A stretch of DNA of 64,000 bases from Ifrita kowaldi (GCA_013398055.1 VZRS01000306.1:316374-380373), one strand, 5' to 3'; positions 47,186-61,859 are shown, counted from the first letter of the stretch. The notes: generated by a model from the letters alone, not told the origin. Program-made: numbers and translations.

Positions 47186-48344
47186 TCACATTCTTCTGCA
47201 TGACCTTATCATCTTTGCAGCCAAGCTGTAGTAGCATCTGATCCCCTTTTCACCTCCTTTCTAGGATGTCCAACTCTGGTGGATCACTTCCCCTGTTTAC
47301 CTGGCCACACTAGCAAGAGATGAAGGGAACTCTGCACTGTCTCCTGCATCCCTCTATAAGGCATCAAAGGCCAGAAAAGCAAAGGCATAGAACTCGTGGT
47401 GGGAGGTAAGCCTGGCTTGGAGCAAGACCAACCAGCATTTGCAGGGTGCCTACCATATCCCATGCTGCCATGGACTTAGCTACCTGTACTCTACACCACC
47501 GTGTGCAGTCCATTTCCCTACTGCCCAGTGCTATTACATTCAGCCCTTTCTGGTCCTGCTGGGATCACAACAGTCAGATGAAATGAGAATAACTCTGTTA
47601 TTTATTTCTGTCATGTTCTTCTTGGAAGGACTGGCAATTCGTCCTAACAAGCATTTCACTAGTCGACAAAAAGTTATCCATATTGCAGTGCCTCTTCTGA
47701 CCTGCAAGTTAGCAAACAATAAATCTTAATTACACTTAAATGCTAGAAATTTGCAATGAATGGGGCCACATTAGTCAGTTGTGAATTGGTCCTGACTCCT
47801 GCCTCTGCTTTGGCTGGAGATGCAGCTGCAGGAATACATAAATTAGTTTTTTATTTGTTTGTGCCAGTACAATCAGTTGTAGTTGTTTCTTAAGAGCATT
47901 TCCAGTATTAGTGGGCTTACTGGCATTCATCCTATTAGCATCTCTGATGCAGGTGCCATCTGGAAAGTTTTATTTTAAAAGACTTCTAGTATTGTACTTA
48001 GGTTAATAAGAAAGCGTTATTTTTAAATATCGCGGCAGTTTTCCAGAGTGCAGCTCAGTCTCATGACATCTGCTCAGTGGATACTTGTTACCTTTGGGTT
48101 TATTGAAAGAAACCCTCTGAATAACCTTTTTGTTAACAATCTGCTTTATCGGCCCTGCAATGGAATAGTGCTGGAGTGCAAATGGAGTTGCTAGCAGAGG
48201 GGATTTTCTATGCTGTAACAAGCTCTTTCGTATTCCAGCACTTATGTGTCATAATGTTCAATAAAATCACCCAGACCTCCTCCCCACTTCCCTCTTTGTG
48301 AGATTCTGCCATCTTTATTCAAGAACTGGAGCTCAGTTCACAGC

Positions 48345-48400
48345 CCAGCCCAGCTCTGTGGATGCTGTGCAGTTCCCCCTCTGGAAATGGGGGTCTGGGG
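48345..48400 (+). mobile_element. Possible MIR-like fragment
   Basis: 'gctgtgcagttccccctctg' followed by 'gaaatgggggt' resembles the MIR core 'ctgtgcctcagtttcccc..ctgtaaaatggg'. Only about 35 bases align. Confidence 0.35.
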
Positions 48401-48999
48401 AAGATTTCACTGCTGCAGCACAGGCAGATCTATCATGTACTGTTTTATGTTGTACTGTTTTAAACACTGCGATGAGGCCAATCTTAAGTGACTGCTCCTA
48501 CTGTTTGGGAGCACTCACAAATTACACCGAATGAGTAATGGCTCATTTGCAATAAATGAAAAGAATCACCCACTCCATTTCCAAATTTCACCCATTCCGA
48601 TATTTAGCATTCAACGGGAAAATGATTCAATGGAAATCCTGTTGGTGAACAAAAGGGTTTCATTTATACTGGGCAAAGTGGGTCCCATTGCCAGAAAAAA
48701 CCCTCATACCCTTCATGAAATTCACCTTTATTAGTAGCTGACAGAGCATGGCTGGCAACCCAAACTAGCTATTCAGCAACTCCCATTAGTGAAACCAGAG
48801 CAGAAACTGTTTTTACAAAAGCATCAGCCAAAGCTTGGGCTCCTGTTTGGTGACATAATTCTCAATATACTAAGCCAAATTTTGCAGAGTAATGAGCAAG
48901 AAAATTGCAAACATAAACCAAAGTGAATGAATTGAAATGGTTTTTCCCTATGAAACAGGGGTGTAAGAACTAAGTGTCACTCTGAAAACTTAGTCAGGG

Positions 49000-49075
49000 C
49001 CAAAACCTCTGACTGGGTTGATTCTGGTGTGGCTCCACAGAAATCAAAGCAGCAAAAGTGCAGAGGCTAATTGAT
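49000..49075. repeat. Possible palindromic element remnant
   Basis: 'gtcagggccaaaacct', 'ctggtgtggctccaca' and 'gaaatcaaagcag' recall the 'agggccaaat..ctggtgtaactccattgaagtcaa' arm of the same archosaur/turtle palindrome group. One arm only and diverged. Confidence 0.4.
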
Positions 49076-51611
49076 TCACAATTCTTAAGTGGTTTTTTTA
49101 CAACTCAGTGTAATTTCTATTCTGGCATAAGGCCTGGATCTTTTTAAATATGGTTGAGTAAAAATGAAGAAATAATATTCTCAGAAGCTGTTTCAGGTCT
49201 TCTGTAAGCACAGTAGGAAAATGTAGTCATTCTATCTGAATGAAATGGAAACTCCAGATTTGTGAGTGTTCCTAGCATACAGAGTACAGAAAGTAGGCAC
49301 AATCTTAGGAGGCTTCTAAAAGTGCACCATTTATACTAAAATAGCAAATAATACAGGAGTCCCCAAAATGTTGGACAGAGCACCAAAATAACCAGGTTCT
49401 GCTTCAGCTTCAGTCAAAGAACGTAGACTGAAGTCATAAAAGTTGTGTTTGGGAGTGGCAGTTGATAGTTTTCTGGCCAAATCTTGGATTTGGGTTCATT
49501 TCCAAAGAAGGCAAAGTTGAGTTAATCTTGGAAGAAAGAATATCACCAGTCAGCTGACACCAGTGTGATGCTGTCATTCTTTTATAGCGGTCTTTTCTTC
49601 TGGTGTCGTACTTGACTTTATGAATAGTTTACAAGATAAAAGTTTACAGACAAAGGCTAGAAGAGAGAGTTGAGATCATCTTTGTGGTTTAAATGATAGC
49701 TGCTAGAAAGATGGATTTCAAAGTGAAGTAACAAACAAGTGACATAAGAAATATTGCAGGAGATATTTTAGAAGTCTTGGGAACATTAATTCTGGATACA
49801 AAGCCAAAATGTTGTCTCCAGCCACTGGGCAAGAGCACTCAGAAAAGACCAAGAATAATTTAAAAAGCAGGTGGAATATGCAAATCAGTTCAAACCAAGA
49901 TGAACAAAGGCAGATTGTTTTAAATAGAGAGAAATACCTTTGGTAGCAAGGCCGTATCAGTCAATTTTGTACTGCCTATAAAGAAAACTTTCTCCACTTG
50001 GACAAATATATTTCCTCCCATGTTTTTCCACACTGTGTCAGGACCCCTACAGATGTAGGGATCTGTATTTCCAAGTGCTACTCAGCCAAGCAACAGCAGT
50101 GTCATCAGGTGCAGTGACTCTAGGTCTGCACAGAGTATCTGGCTGCAGGACTGGGAGAACAGGTCCTGGCAGTCCAGGAGCTGGAGCAGAGGCTGATGAC
50201 CATCTGTACTAAGTCTGTCAGCCAAAACTGTCTTGGCCAGTACAGAGCTGGAGAATGATCACATCTTTGTCTCTTTTTGATCTTTCAGATTACCCTGGGA
50301 ATCAGGGGAGCTACTGGAAAGGCACAATACAGGGCTCAGAAGGAGAAAAACAATCCAATAAAAATCCTGGACCTGAGCCTCCTTGGAGCAGAAGATCTTA
50401 TTCTTGGAAGCAAGCAAATCTGTTCTGGAGCCTTCCCACTGTTGCCTCAATATATAAAAGTTTGTATTTACTGCTTATGGATTGCCTCTTCAGGAGGAAT
50501 CTGCATTTTTTTCAGGCTCTTGGAGATGAAGGACCATTTGGATTCTCCCAGTAGATGTCATCCAGGTCTGATTGTGAAGCCTTCATGGAGATGGTCTCTC
50601 ATAACATAATTCAGTCACGACTCTGTGAAGAGTCATCCTGCTCAGGTTTGAGATCAGAATGCTCTTCAGGCCACTTCTCTATCTCCCACCTCCAGGAAAT
50701 TTGTATCTAATTTCACAGCATAGTTCCTCAGCCAAACTTCTCTGACTAAAAAGGCCATAAAAAAATTAGTGGCAAAATGTTAGTGATGCAGCTGTGATTA
50801 AAGTCCATATCAAGGAAAAGCTTTCCCATGTACTTTTATGTTCAAGCCACCAAACCAGTTCTGCAACAAGATGTGGCACCAAGAGTTTCCTGTCTATCCG
50901 ATGTCTTATCTGAGAAAAGACTGACTTGACTCAGAGCTAATGAGGCTGCAGACTAAACCCATAAGGCAAATTCACATATATTAGGCTGGCATGAGATCTA
51001 ATAATAGGGTGTTGGAATAATTTTGATACCCACAGGAATAGAAGCACTTGTAATAAAGGAAATATGCCAATAAGGAACTAAGATTTTACTGATCTGGAGT
51101 TAGTCATTAGCCCCACAGGCTGAGGAAGAATTAGCAACAGCTAATAGGATGCAGAGAGATGTGCATATTTATGTGATCTGAATGCCATGCATTCTTAGAT
51201 GGGTACTTGCCACTGCTGGGAATTTTACAAAGATATTTTTGTTTATGAGGGGGCCAAATAGCAGGGTTTTTTTCATACAATTGTTTGACCTGCCTTCGAT
51301 CTGCTCGGCTCTTTCTTTTTTTCTTGTCTCTCAGTCAAGAATTGACAAATCTGGCACCTGCTACAAACAGCAGATGGGACAATCTCCAGATTTTTTTCAA
51401 TGCCACCAATAGTCATCAAAGGTGAGGAAACTAAGCAAGAACCACAAACACCTACCTTTTCTTTATTCTTGACTAACTACACAGAGACACATACAGCCCA
51501 GAGCTGCTGCTGTTTTGTAAAATCGACACTTGACTACAGACACAGTAAGTGAGATCCACTCTCCTACAGATCTGAAACAGCATGCTTACAGCTGCTCCTC
51601 AAGCTTCTTGG

Positions 51612-51641
51612 GGGAGGAGAGGTGAGAGGAGAGGTGAGAGG
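51612..51641. repeat. GAGAGGTGAGAG short tandem repeat
   Basis: About two and a half copies of a 12-base purine unit. Confidence 0.85.
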
Positions 51642-54600
51642 GACAAGTTCTGACCTGCTCCAGGAACAGGGGCTGGAGGCGGTTCACAGGGACACTGACA
51701 AGGCAAAGTAGAATGAGGGAAGGAACAAATGAATGCATTTCCAAATGCAGAGCAGCTTCTGCCAAAAGCAAATCCATTAGCAAGATCCTTTGAAGAAAAT
51801 GTGTAGGTAAGAACCACTAACCACTCCTGGGAGATAAAGAATTATTACTCTACATAGAAATGTGTTCCTATATACCTGACATGGTAAAGCAAGCCTAGGA
51901 CTCCAGCTCACTTATTATCCCCCAGTGTTATTCCCTCTTTTCTTATGCTCACCCAGCTGTGGAAAACAAAACAGAAAAAACAACCCAAACCACTCTATTA
52001 ATGGAAAACATCTTTACTCCAGTGGAATCAAGAGATGTGCACTGTCCCTGAACTTAACTCCGAGGGATTGAAGAATGCAGGTAATTTCCAGCTGTCCAAC
52101 ACCCATCTAAGTTTCTTTCAGTCTGGGTGTCACAGCAGTGACACCATTCTGACCTTCACTCTGGCACCAATTCTGAGCTGTTCTGTGTGTATTAACAGTG
52201 GTTTCTGATACAGGATCAAATGCTAATGATCTCAGAGTGTGCCAGTACCACCTAACTCTACCAGAAATATGCCCAAAGTTCTAGGCTCTGACTGCAGATC
52301 CCAGTGATCCTACCAAGTGATTTTGAGTGTCAGCTTGAGTTCCCACCATATCTTCAGACTACAAGTCTGTAGGCACATCTCTGGCCATGGCTGGAGTGTG
52401 TCCTCTAAAGGATGCTGAGATTCAAATATCAGGTAGGCACTTGGTCTCAAACTGTCCACAAGACGGCTACACAGATTGCAGGTCCATAGGGTACAGCATG
52501 GGCCATATTTATGGCACCTCATATATCTATTTTTCACAGAAAACTGAAACTGCCTAGTCCAAAGAAAGACCCATCAGTGTTCATCTCAAAGTGTTTAGTT
52601 AGCACTAAGTCTCAGTTTATTTTAGCTCTTCATCTGCAAATCTGCTACAGCACACCACATAAAACACCTTTTTTCCTTTGCAGCTTTTTTTCCCTAGGCT
52701 GACCTCGAGATGTGTAGATAGGGGAAATGGTGGCAGAGGAACAACGCTGCGCTTATCCGCTTCCTGCTGCTGACAGGCCTGCATGGCTTTACCTAAGGCT
52801 TGACCCCTATCTCTCCTGCACAGCTGCCCCAGCAGATGCTGTGCCCGTCGTGGAGATGTGCTACTCATCAAGATAAAAGGAATAAGAATCTATCTCAAAG
52901 CACTTAGGTATGATTAAATAAAGGAGGCCATTTCCTGTGCTGCTAATCTGGTGCCTTTCAAAATCACTAACTTCACTTTTTTTTTAAAGTTACCATCTTT
53001 TAATTCTCCTGGGTCTCCTCTATAGTTCTCCTCCTCCTTCCTGGGAAGGGGTGATCCACTTCATGATACGACAGTGGCTCACAGGGCTGATTAAACTGAA
53101 CTCTGTGCAACACAAACAGCAATTTTTCATGTACAAAATGAAAGAATTGTACTGCTCTCTCTTTTGAGTTTTGTCTGGGTCAGGATACCCAATTAACCTG
53201 CAGGCTCTTGTACTGGCAGCTACCTGCTCTTCACTTTGAAATCAAGTCACTCTCCTGTTTTGGGAGCTCTGCTGCTCTGGAAGTCTTCCTGTCCTTTAAT
53301 ATGACAGAACAAAGCTGAAGTATCTACTATGAAAAAGTGAAAAAAACAGACTCATTCAATATGGCCTCTTACTTTTTGTTTGAGTATTACAGTCTAAAGT
53401 TCAATAACATCTTAACTGCTTGGCCACTAAGACACAAAGTATTTTTGGACTCTAATATCTGATGAGTATGTACGAAGTCAAGTAAATCTCTAGGTTGTAT
53501 CTTCCCACACACAAGAAACCTCCATACATGTTTGGGGGGGTTTTTGTGTGGGTGTCATTCACAGAAACTCAATCAGATTACAGACCTTGCTGGGCTTTCC
53601 TCATCAGATAGCAGATGCTACATACAATTTCCCATGGAAAGCTCTAATGTTTGCTACTCCTTTTTTCTTTTTTATTAAAACATCTCAGAATTTGCATCTT
53701 TATCAACATGCGAGCATGTGAGGGTGAAGCAGTGAGTAAGCTGACTGTCATCTGCAATAGCCATACCAAATGTGGGGAAGGACTGCACAGGCAGTGAAGC
53801 CCAACCTGTTCTAGGCATGATACAACCCAAAAGCTACAACCATGGGGCTCGACACTTGAAATGCAACAGATGTCTGACTGCAATGAAGGCATCCCTTGCC
53901 TTTGCTTTGGAGTGCTGATCTGTGAGTGTGTCTGCTGAGCAAAGACATAGGCAAAAAAAAGATTGACTCTATCTGACAAAGTGTCAGATGCAGGGAGCAT
54001 GTGCTGCACAGAGCACAATCCGTATCTCCATCTCAGCCTTGATGGGAATGTGACTGCCATACCTTGTTCAGAGCCCATCTTTACTGCGCCCTACTTAGGG
54101 TCACCACTAGTATGTGGGTAGTCAAAATCTACAGAAACCATATGCAACTGATTTCTCTGCTGCAAAGTTTAGCACAGAACCCAGTTGTTTACTGAGCCTG
54201 ACTTTCCCTTATCTTATGCCATGAACAGCCTTTTACATTTGTGCAAAAGGGTGATAAACCACCACCGAGTCAGCATGGCAATAAAAGGTTCAAGAAAATG
54301 GAGATTGAGATTGCTGGCTCACAGAGATCTATGTCTTTCAATATGATTTTCTTTTCTATAAATACAGACTTTTAGAGCTAATTAATGATTTGAAGCTGGA
54401 GATTTGGGAAACAATAGAACAACAAAACCAATGTTCTTTTCCTCAGTCAGACTCTACTCAGTGTGATTTCAAAATACACGCACTGCTTTGGAGTGGACAT
54501 TTTTGCCCCAACTTTTAAATTTGCACATGTGACACAGATTGTAAGGCTATGCCATACCTTAAAATGCACTTGTATGTGTGAGAATGTCCTGCATTGGCTG

Positions 54601-55051
54601 CATGGAGGCTGATTGCTAAATCTCCCAGGAACCTTAGCTTTTCTGCAGCCCAGAGCTTCTCATCATTAGAATTCCCCAGGTTTCCACCTCCTTCCTCGAC
54701 AGCCATCTGTCCTGTCCACACTCCAGCTGCACTCAGACATCCCTCACCACTTTCACCTGATCTTTTGACTCTACGCACCTGAAACAATTCTTGCTCAATC
54801 TATCAGGCAATATTCATTTAGACAATCAGGAAAGCTCTTCCAAAAGCTATGAACAAATTGCCCAGTTTAAAATCACCACTCCCTTTCCACGATATCCAAG
54901 GCAGTGTTAAAATGGAGGGGAAGCTTTATTTGAGGAAGAAAATTCCAGTGCATTTCAATACCACAGTGCATCCTGATAGAATAGTGTTTGTAAAAGTTTG
55001 TACTTCTCTGACAGTTGTTCTTCTGATGCTTGATGCTTGCTGTTGGGGTAT

Positions 55052-55232
55052 TCTCATGGAATCCACGGCATCATTAAAGTTGGAAAAGACCTCCAAGATC
55101 ATAGAGTCTAACCTTTGACCAAACACCACCACGTCAACTAAACTTTAGCACTAAGTACCATGTCCAGTCATTTCTTGAACACTTCCAGGGATTCCACCAC
55201 ATCCCTGGGAAGTTTGTTCCAATACTTAACCA
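55052..55232 (-). mobile_element. CR1 LINE 3' end
   Basis: The plus strand reads antisense CR1. It has 'ttggaaaagacctccaagat' (55080-55099), 'catagagtctaacc' (55101-55114), 'ccaaacaccaccacgtcaac' (55119-55138), 'taagtaccatgtccagtc' (55152-55169), 'cttgaacacttccaggga' (55174-55191) and 'accacatccctgggaagttt' (55196-55215). The 3' terminus lies to the left, so the element is on the minus strand. It is one of the better-preserved CR1 copies here. Confidence 0.93.
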
Positions 55233-56931
55233 CTGATTTGGTGGGCAAAGTTAGCAGATCAAAGTTTAACATGCAAAGGAAGGTGCTGTCTACACAGAAG
55301 GGCATTGCAGAAAGGGAGAACAGCATGAGGAGTGCTCACATGGCCATCACTGAGTGTTGCAGACTGTCACTGAATAGTGGTGGGATGTGAGACTGGGAAA
55401 AGAAGCTGCTGTGCTTTGAGTCTACCTTGTCTCAAAGCCTAACGACCTTATAACATGTCTTTTTTTTTTTCCCTCATGTTTCCACCTTTATTTTCCATAT
55501 TGAAATGCATGCTAGATTATTTTCAGTATTTTGCCCATAAAACCTTTGAGAAAAAAACCCCACCAAACGTCTTTTTTGACACAATCCTCTTTAAACCCTT
55601 CCAAACAGCAGTCTTTGGTTAGTTTATAGCTCAGTTAGGTAAGAACGAGCTGTTCTGTATCAGCAAGAAATCTGTTACAGGACAGATGCCAGCATGATTA
55701 CAAGAGATGAGTAAACCTCAAAAGGCCTAAGATCTGGTTGGGTTTCCATGAAGCCGAACCTCTGGGGATCATTTCTTCCTGCTGGAGAATCTGGTTTTGG
55801 AAACAACAAGAACAGGGAGTATTGTTTTTAATGTTCTTTTCTGCTCCTGGTTTTAGGCCAAATTCGAGAGTGCAGAGGTGTTCAATTACTTTAATGAACA
55901 AATAAAACAGTTTTTCAGCCTGGAAATAGATTTGCTTGTAGTTTGTTTTCCATAAGCAATTTTTATTTTATCTTTGAAAAAGGTGGCCTACCTCCAGAAG
56001 TCTGTTGCATACGTCTACACGTATCAGAGCTTACCAAATTGAGAAAATCTGACTCCTTATACTAGTTTGGTCACTGCCCCAGCAGCCACAGAAACACACT
56101 TTCTATTCTTTTTTTTTTCTCTCTATTAATTTTTTTTTTTGCTTTTTTCACTAAAGGAAGTGTCTGTTCTTAATTCCTGTTAGACTGCCATCAACTTCCA
56201 TGGAGCAGCTCCAGATTTACATTGGTTGTCATTAAGTGTTGTTACATCACCAAGTTCATAGAAATAACTTAATTAAAATTAGTTTTGCTGATGTTACTCC
56301 TCATTTTTTTTCTAGTCAAGTAAAACAAATAGTAAAGGAGATTTCTTTGCTGGTCAGCCTGGAGAGCCTGCATCTGCCTCTCAGATTTTTCCCCTCTTGT
56401 GGGGAAAAATCACCTTTCTTGTGCCCAGTCGTCCCTCATCAGTCCCTCTCACACACATTGTTTTGTAGTAACGGGGTCAGTAGGAAACATAGAGTTCAGC
56501 ACTATAGAAGTGGAAACAGAAAGCAGCCATGGGCAATTAACCAGGGCTGTGACTGCTTATGTTTGGTTCCTGCTTCCATTTCTGTTTCCATGGAAATGTA
56601 CATCAGATCATTGGAAATAAAGTAAATTTTCTACTTCTCCTCACCTTCATATCAGCTGAGCTATACAATCCAAATAAATCTAAACTTATCTAATTAAATG
56701 TGAATTTAGAAATCTTTTCATTTCATTGAAATAAATTGACAAAAGCAGCATTGCTTTTGAAATACTCAGATGCTGTTGGCAGTCCTTTGGGAAAGGAGTA
56801 GGTAAGTTTGCCCACCCCTTTTTGCTTTGGAAGGTATGGGAACATGCAAACATCCATCTTACCCCTCGCTCTGTGTTCCTGCCTGCCCATTAATATTGTT
56901 GTGCTGAACAGTACTCATCACTTGCCCATTA

Positions 56932-56957
56932 GGGGTCATTTAAGCATAAATGACCCC
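56932..56957. repeat. Perfect 11-bp hairpin
   Basis: 'ggggtcattta', loop 'agca', 'taaatgacccc': a perfect stem in otherwise unstructured AT-rich DNA. It may be the core of a lost palindromic transposon or a dyad protein-binding site. Confidence 0.85.
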
Positions 56958-59054
56958 CCTTACAGAGACTGTGTGGGTTAAAGACCTCTTCTTTGTCTGG
57001 CTGCTAAAGCTTTGAGGTTCATTTGTATTGCAGAGCAGCTGCACAAAAAAGGTTCAAGCCCACCTTAAAAGGTCATATGGTCTCAGAGGAGGAGCTTTGA
57101 CCTAGAAGGGTTTCCCAGGTGAAAAGCTCAGGGTTTGGGAACAAAGAAAAAAAGTGAGTTTTAAGCTTTCACATTCCTTCGAACGACTCAGAAAGATAAG
57201 ACCTGTGTCTTTTGTAAACAAACATCTTGGAGACTGAGCCCTTCATTTCTCCTCTAGAGGTGAAGATGATCTGCAAATCTGCCGCATCTGTAAAGGAGTA
57301 ACAGTAATTTTCAACTTGGCTTCTGACAGGACAGATCCGTCATGCAAAATCTTGAGTGCCAGCTCCAACAGAAATGTCCCATGTCACGAGTCCATATTCT
57401 TCCAGAAGTAGCAACTGCCTTTACTGGTCAGACAATGAAGGCACAGCTTGGAACAACCAGCCAGTCTACCAGTGTGTATTACCCACCATAAGATGCTTCA
57501 TGCTTTTTTTCTCAAAGAAGCTCTCTAATTCTGTTAAACACAATGAACTAATAAAAACTTCCTGACAAAATAGTACAAAATAACAACTCTGCTTGAATTG
57601 GCATCACACTTTGCAATTTGCAGTGATTGAAAGTATAAATATCATTACTGTATTAATGCAAACTCAATGCCTATAAATGGCTTGTTTTCTAATGAGGTTC
57701 ATTTTACAGCAGGAAGAGGGGAAAGCTGGCTTTTCCAGCACCTACCAAAGTGTTAATTTCTGAAGTCCAGTAACAAGAACAGTAAGAAAGCAAGCAATCA
57801 AAGTGGATCCATATAGGATGGTAGATTTAAACTGTTTAATTACTGTAGCTGTAGCTGGTTATTGCTAATGCATGGATCACAAAAGCATCACTCCTGCAGA
57901 AATCAGTCATGCGAGGGAGATCAGGAATTACAGATACTTCACCAATGTGAGGGATTTGGTCTGGTCCTTTAAAGTGATTTCCTCCAGTGACAAAATCCTC
58001 ATGCCTGATATGAATGCATACTATGTGACAAATTTACTTTAAAAAAAAGCAGCCTGTAACCTAATCATAGTCAGTCTCAAAATACACTTTTTTAAAATGA
58101 CTCCTATCAAACTGTTCAGTCATTATGTAGATTTTTTAAAATTTAAAACCACTTCTGTCAGATGGATAAAGCATAGAAGCATCTTTGTCAGATGCTAGCA
58201 TGTCTTGGGGACGTGGAGAAAACCAGATAAGGGGTACCTAAATGTGGTCAATGGTATAAGGTTCGATTTTTCCTCTCTAACCAGAAGGCAAGCTTCAAAC
58301 TCTTTTTCTGCTATAATCCCAATCATTATGGTCGCCATCATGACCATGAACACAATCTCCTACACTGAGCTATCTGTACGAGTTTCTTTCCCCCAAAGGC
58401 ATTGCACATGCATTTAAAACATAAAGCAAACACACAGGCCATTACAACTGGTATGATCACCCACAAAACAACATGGATTGGGATCTAACTTCACAGCACT
58501 GGAGTCACTCATAAAGCACTGGAAAATTAGAGCATTACAGAGTGTATTGAAAAGCCTATTAAGTATTACTTTCGTTTGCACAGAAAGACAGGGAGCAAGG
58601 TGCAAAATATTTAAGGGCAGATTAAAAGAGAAAAATAGCTGGAATTGTGGGTTGATGTTTAGTTCACAGTAGAAGGTTTTCACTGACAGGACTTCCTAGG
58701 AGTGATGTAATACATGCTGATGAATAAGTAGGTAAAAGCCATATTTATTCAACAACTCTCATAAAGCTATGCAAGACAAATCATGTTTTTCTGACAAAAC
58801 TGGATCTCTAAGTTTTTCTTCAATAGTTTAAAGAAATTATAATATCCTCAATCGCTGTTACGCTCAAGCCCTGAGTTTTAGATCTTGTCTAATTGTCATT
58901 TTGTAGATTAGATCCCCAGAGACCCTTCTGCTATTGGTTTTGTTCATATCCTAGGAGACTGTTTTTCAAGTAATAAGAAAGATTTAAAGTGGATGTCTCT
59001 TAAAGGATAATAAATACCTGTGGAAGAAAGAGGAAATACATTAAAGCTGAATCA

Positions 59055-59125
59055 CTGTTGTGTCACACCAATTTTCCCCTTTTACTCCCGAGATTCCACT
59101 GAAATCAATGAAGTTACAGTTACTT
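59055..59125. repeat. Possible palindromic element remnant
   Basis: 'gttgtgtcacaccaat' and 'ccactgaaatcaatgaagtt' resemble arms of the same archosaur/turtle palindrome group as 42973-43093. Weak. Confidence 0.4.
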
Positions 59126-61579
59126 AAAGCTGTAGGACTACATGAGTGAACCAGGTACATCACACTGCAATAAATGACTAGAACTTGCTGGCAGACTTGC
59201 TTGGAATCAAATATGTCCCCTTAAATTTCACACTATTTTCACAATCTTGTAGCAGCAAAGCAAAACAAGAAGTTCACTGTGCAGTCAAAACAAAATCTTT
59301 TTTCTCTGGTCTAAGCATTTAGCCAATACAGTATCACAGAAACATTGATTTCTGTTCCCAGCCTAAGAATCCTCCTGATAGTTTCCTACAGAACCAAAGA
59401 CCCAACACAATCTCTTCTTTTATGGCTAAGAAAATGCTAGGAGAATCGTTATCCCTGGGAAAGATTTCTCTGATGGACGAGGAAGGACTGTTCATTAGTG
59501 TCATGAATGATGCTGCCTCTTTTTTATGCAACTTGCATTCACTGATGCTGGCACTGTCAGAGACTCCAACTGTGTGCACAATTCAGTTCATCGAACAAGG
59601 CAGCATCCTTTCCAGATACACTCAACGTGCGGTATTATGGTTGGGAAATTCATTCCACAGAGGAGAAACATGAATTATTTCAATTTAAAACAAAAAAAAG
59701 AAAAAAAAAGGCACAGCCTGTGCCTTCTTTTTCCATGCTATTAGAGAGATTATCAGGAAAAAATAAACACAGCAGTTGCTCAAGGTCCCACACAAACAAA
59801 AACAAGGACTGCAGGCTACTCCACACACAGTGCTGAGCCACTGCTCTTGTTTGTGTAAAATAACACATTTTTCAATTATAATTTTTTAATAATTATTCAG
59901 AGATGACAGAGCAATTTTGCAAAATCTTAAGCATGAAAATCAGCCCCAAATGTTCACAGCTTTAAGTACGCTCTGCTTTCAGCTCCTTCAGTTCAGCCAT
60001 TTCCTTTTGGTGTATTTAGTGTGGCAGTGACACGTCAATTTGTCTGCAGGGAATGGCTGACTGTCACTGATGTTGAACATAGGTAGAGGCCAGTCCCACG
60101 CTCCTGAGTCACCTGCAGAGCTCAAGGTGCATGAACAAATTACATCTGGTCCCTAAGCATCAAGGACCAGATCCAAAAAAACCAAGCTACAACACGTGTC
60201 TCTCTATGTGCCTTGGTGCTTGCCATAAGAGAGAGCCTGGAGCTAACAGCAGGGAAGCAGATACATCTACTCCGAGAAGCAGAGAGCCCTGCAGAGATAA
60301 TAGCTCACATCCCAGAAGCTGGGTAGGTGCTTTACATCAGTAATGCTGACACAGGGCAAAAAGCCCAGTTTTCTCCTTAGGGATGAGATGGTACCCTCCC
60401 TACAGGGTGCCTGGTTCCCATTTGGCCAGGAATCTGCCGTTCAGGACAGGCAGGGCTTGGGGATGAGCTGGTTTCTGTATACCCCCTTCACCCTCATCTC
60501 CTCCAGAAGACAGGGAAAACGTGCAGCTGGGGCATAGAATTTTTGAGACAGCAGCATTTGGCCCGGATCCACAGAGCTCCATGTCTTCACTTTAAAAGTG
60601 TTGAACTGAACAAGGAGCCATCATAACTTCCCTCTAGGAAAACCCTGAGGATGTGGGACAGGAGTAGTGCTGCAATCCCTCTCCTCTCCAGAGTTTAGTT
60701 TGTTCTGTGTATGTTCTTACTTTGGATGCCTCTTTCAGAAAGATCTCTTTCCTGCAGAACTGAGCAGTGTCACAGAGGGTGCTCAGAAAAACAACCCATG
60801 TCACTGAAATCCTCCACCTTTTGCAACAACTGAATAGTCCCACCCAAAGTGTTTTGTCCCCTCTTCTGCCTGACAAGATTTGCTTCTGTGTGTGGAGAGC
60901 TCTCAGTCCCTCTGTCGGAAAGGCATTCAAGGTGGAAAAACCACCCTTCCCTTCTCTTCTTTACAAAGCAGTCGTGCTTCATAGGAAATACATCTATATA
61001 TTTGTTAGATAAAATAGACAAAACATTATAAGAAAGAAAAAACCTTTGGCCTAATGGCCAAAGAAGGATCAGATCTGGCAGAGCACAGCAGGCGGATACA
61101 AAGTGTCCTTGTGAGACTGAGCCCTGCAACAAGATAAGTGGATGAACGCACTGTTCGTGGTTTCTAATCCGACTTAAATGTCAGATAAGTACCCTGCTGC
61201 ACAGCCTGGTCAAGGCAGAAGCACTGGTTAGGCATGCTCCAAAATGGCATTAGATGCCTTAGGAACTTTAATGACAAAGTCTGAAGGACTTGCATGGTCC
61301 CAGTGCCTGTAAGAACAGAAGGGATCTCAACATGACTTTCAGGGAACTTAACACACGGGTCCCTAATTCCATTCCAGTTAGGTTTATCATGCCTCATTTC
61401 CCTTCTTTGTCTGGTGAAAGATGGTGCTACACCTGGGACAAAGACTTTACAAGGAGGCACATTCCCCAGCCTTTTCTCACAGGGAGTCTTACTGAAATGA
61501 GGAGGAATCTCTGATAAACCACTCGAGAACCACCTGATAAGGACTTCTTTGGGTCCTTTGAGACAGTTGCCAGCTTTAA

Positions 61580-61598
61580 AAAACAAACAAACAAACAA
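61580..61598. repeat. (CAAA)n microsatellite
   Basis: About four CAAA units. Confidence 0.9.
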
Positions 61599-61859
61599 TG
61601 CAATGAAAACGCACTGGACCAACAGAGTGGACTGGAATGTGAAGCATTCATTTTTCCATTATCAGCCATCAAGGTAAAGGGAAGGAAGGGAATAAATTAT
61701 GTGCCTGAAATACTGTTATGGAAACTTTTCCAAGCCAGATAAAAATGCAATTATTTATTACTTCAGGAAATACTCTAACATCAAGCAGTGACCCCTGGCT
61801 GGTGTCAATGCTTCCCCAAAAGGATTGCCATTCAGAAAGCTTTATGATTACCACATAAA

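Larger units (their letters stand above)
43399..55051. other. Long noncoding spacer with minor repeats
   Basis: 11.6 kb with no recognisable exon. The largest frames (53644-54078, 144 codons; 50277-50609, 110 codons) lack any known domain. A stretch at 50260-50290 has a polypyrimidine run and CAG that looks like a splice acceptor before an open frame, but nothing supports an exon. Simple runs occur at 44104-44120 (CAAA) and 45491-45515 (G then GA). Confidence 0.5.

Noticed and set aside
50255..50609. Possible exon after a polypyrimidine-CAG acceptor-like site
   Set aside because: The two overlapping frames (99 and 110 codons) encode nothing recognisable, and no donor site or partner exon is evident.
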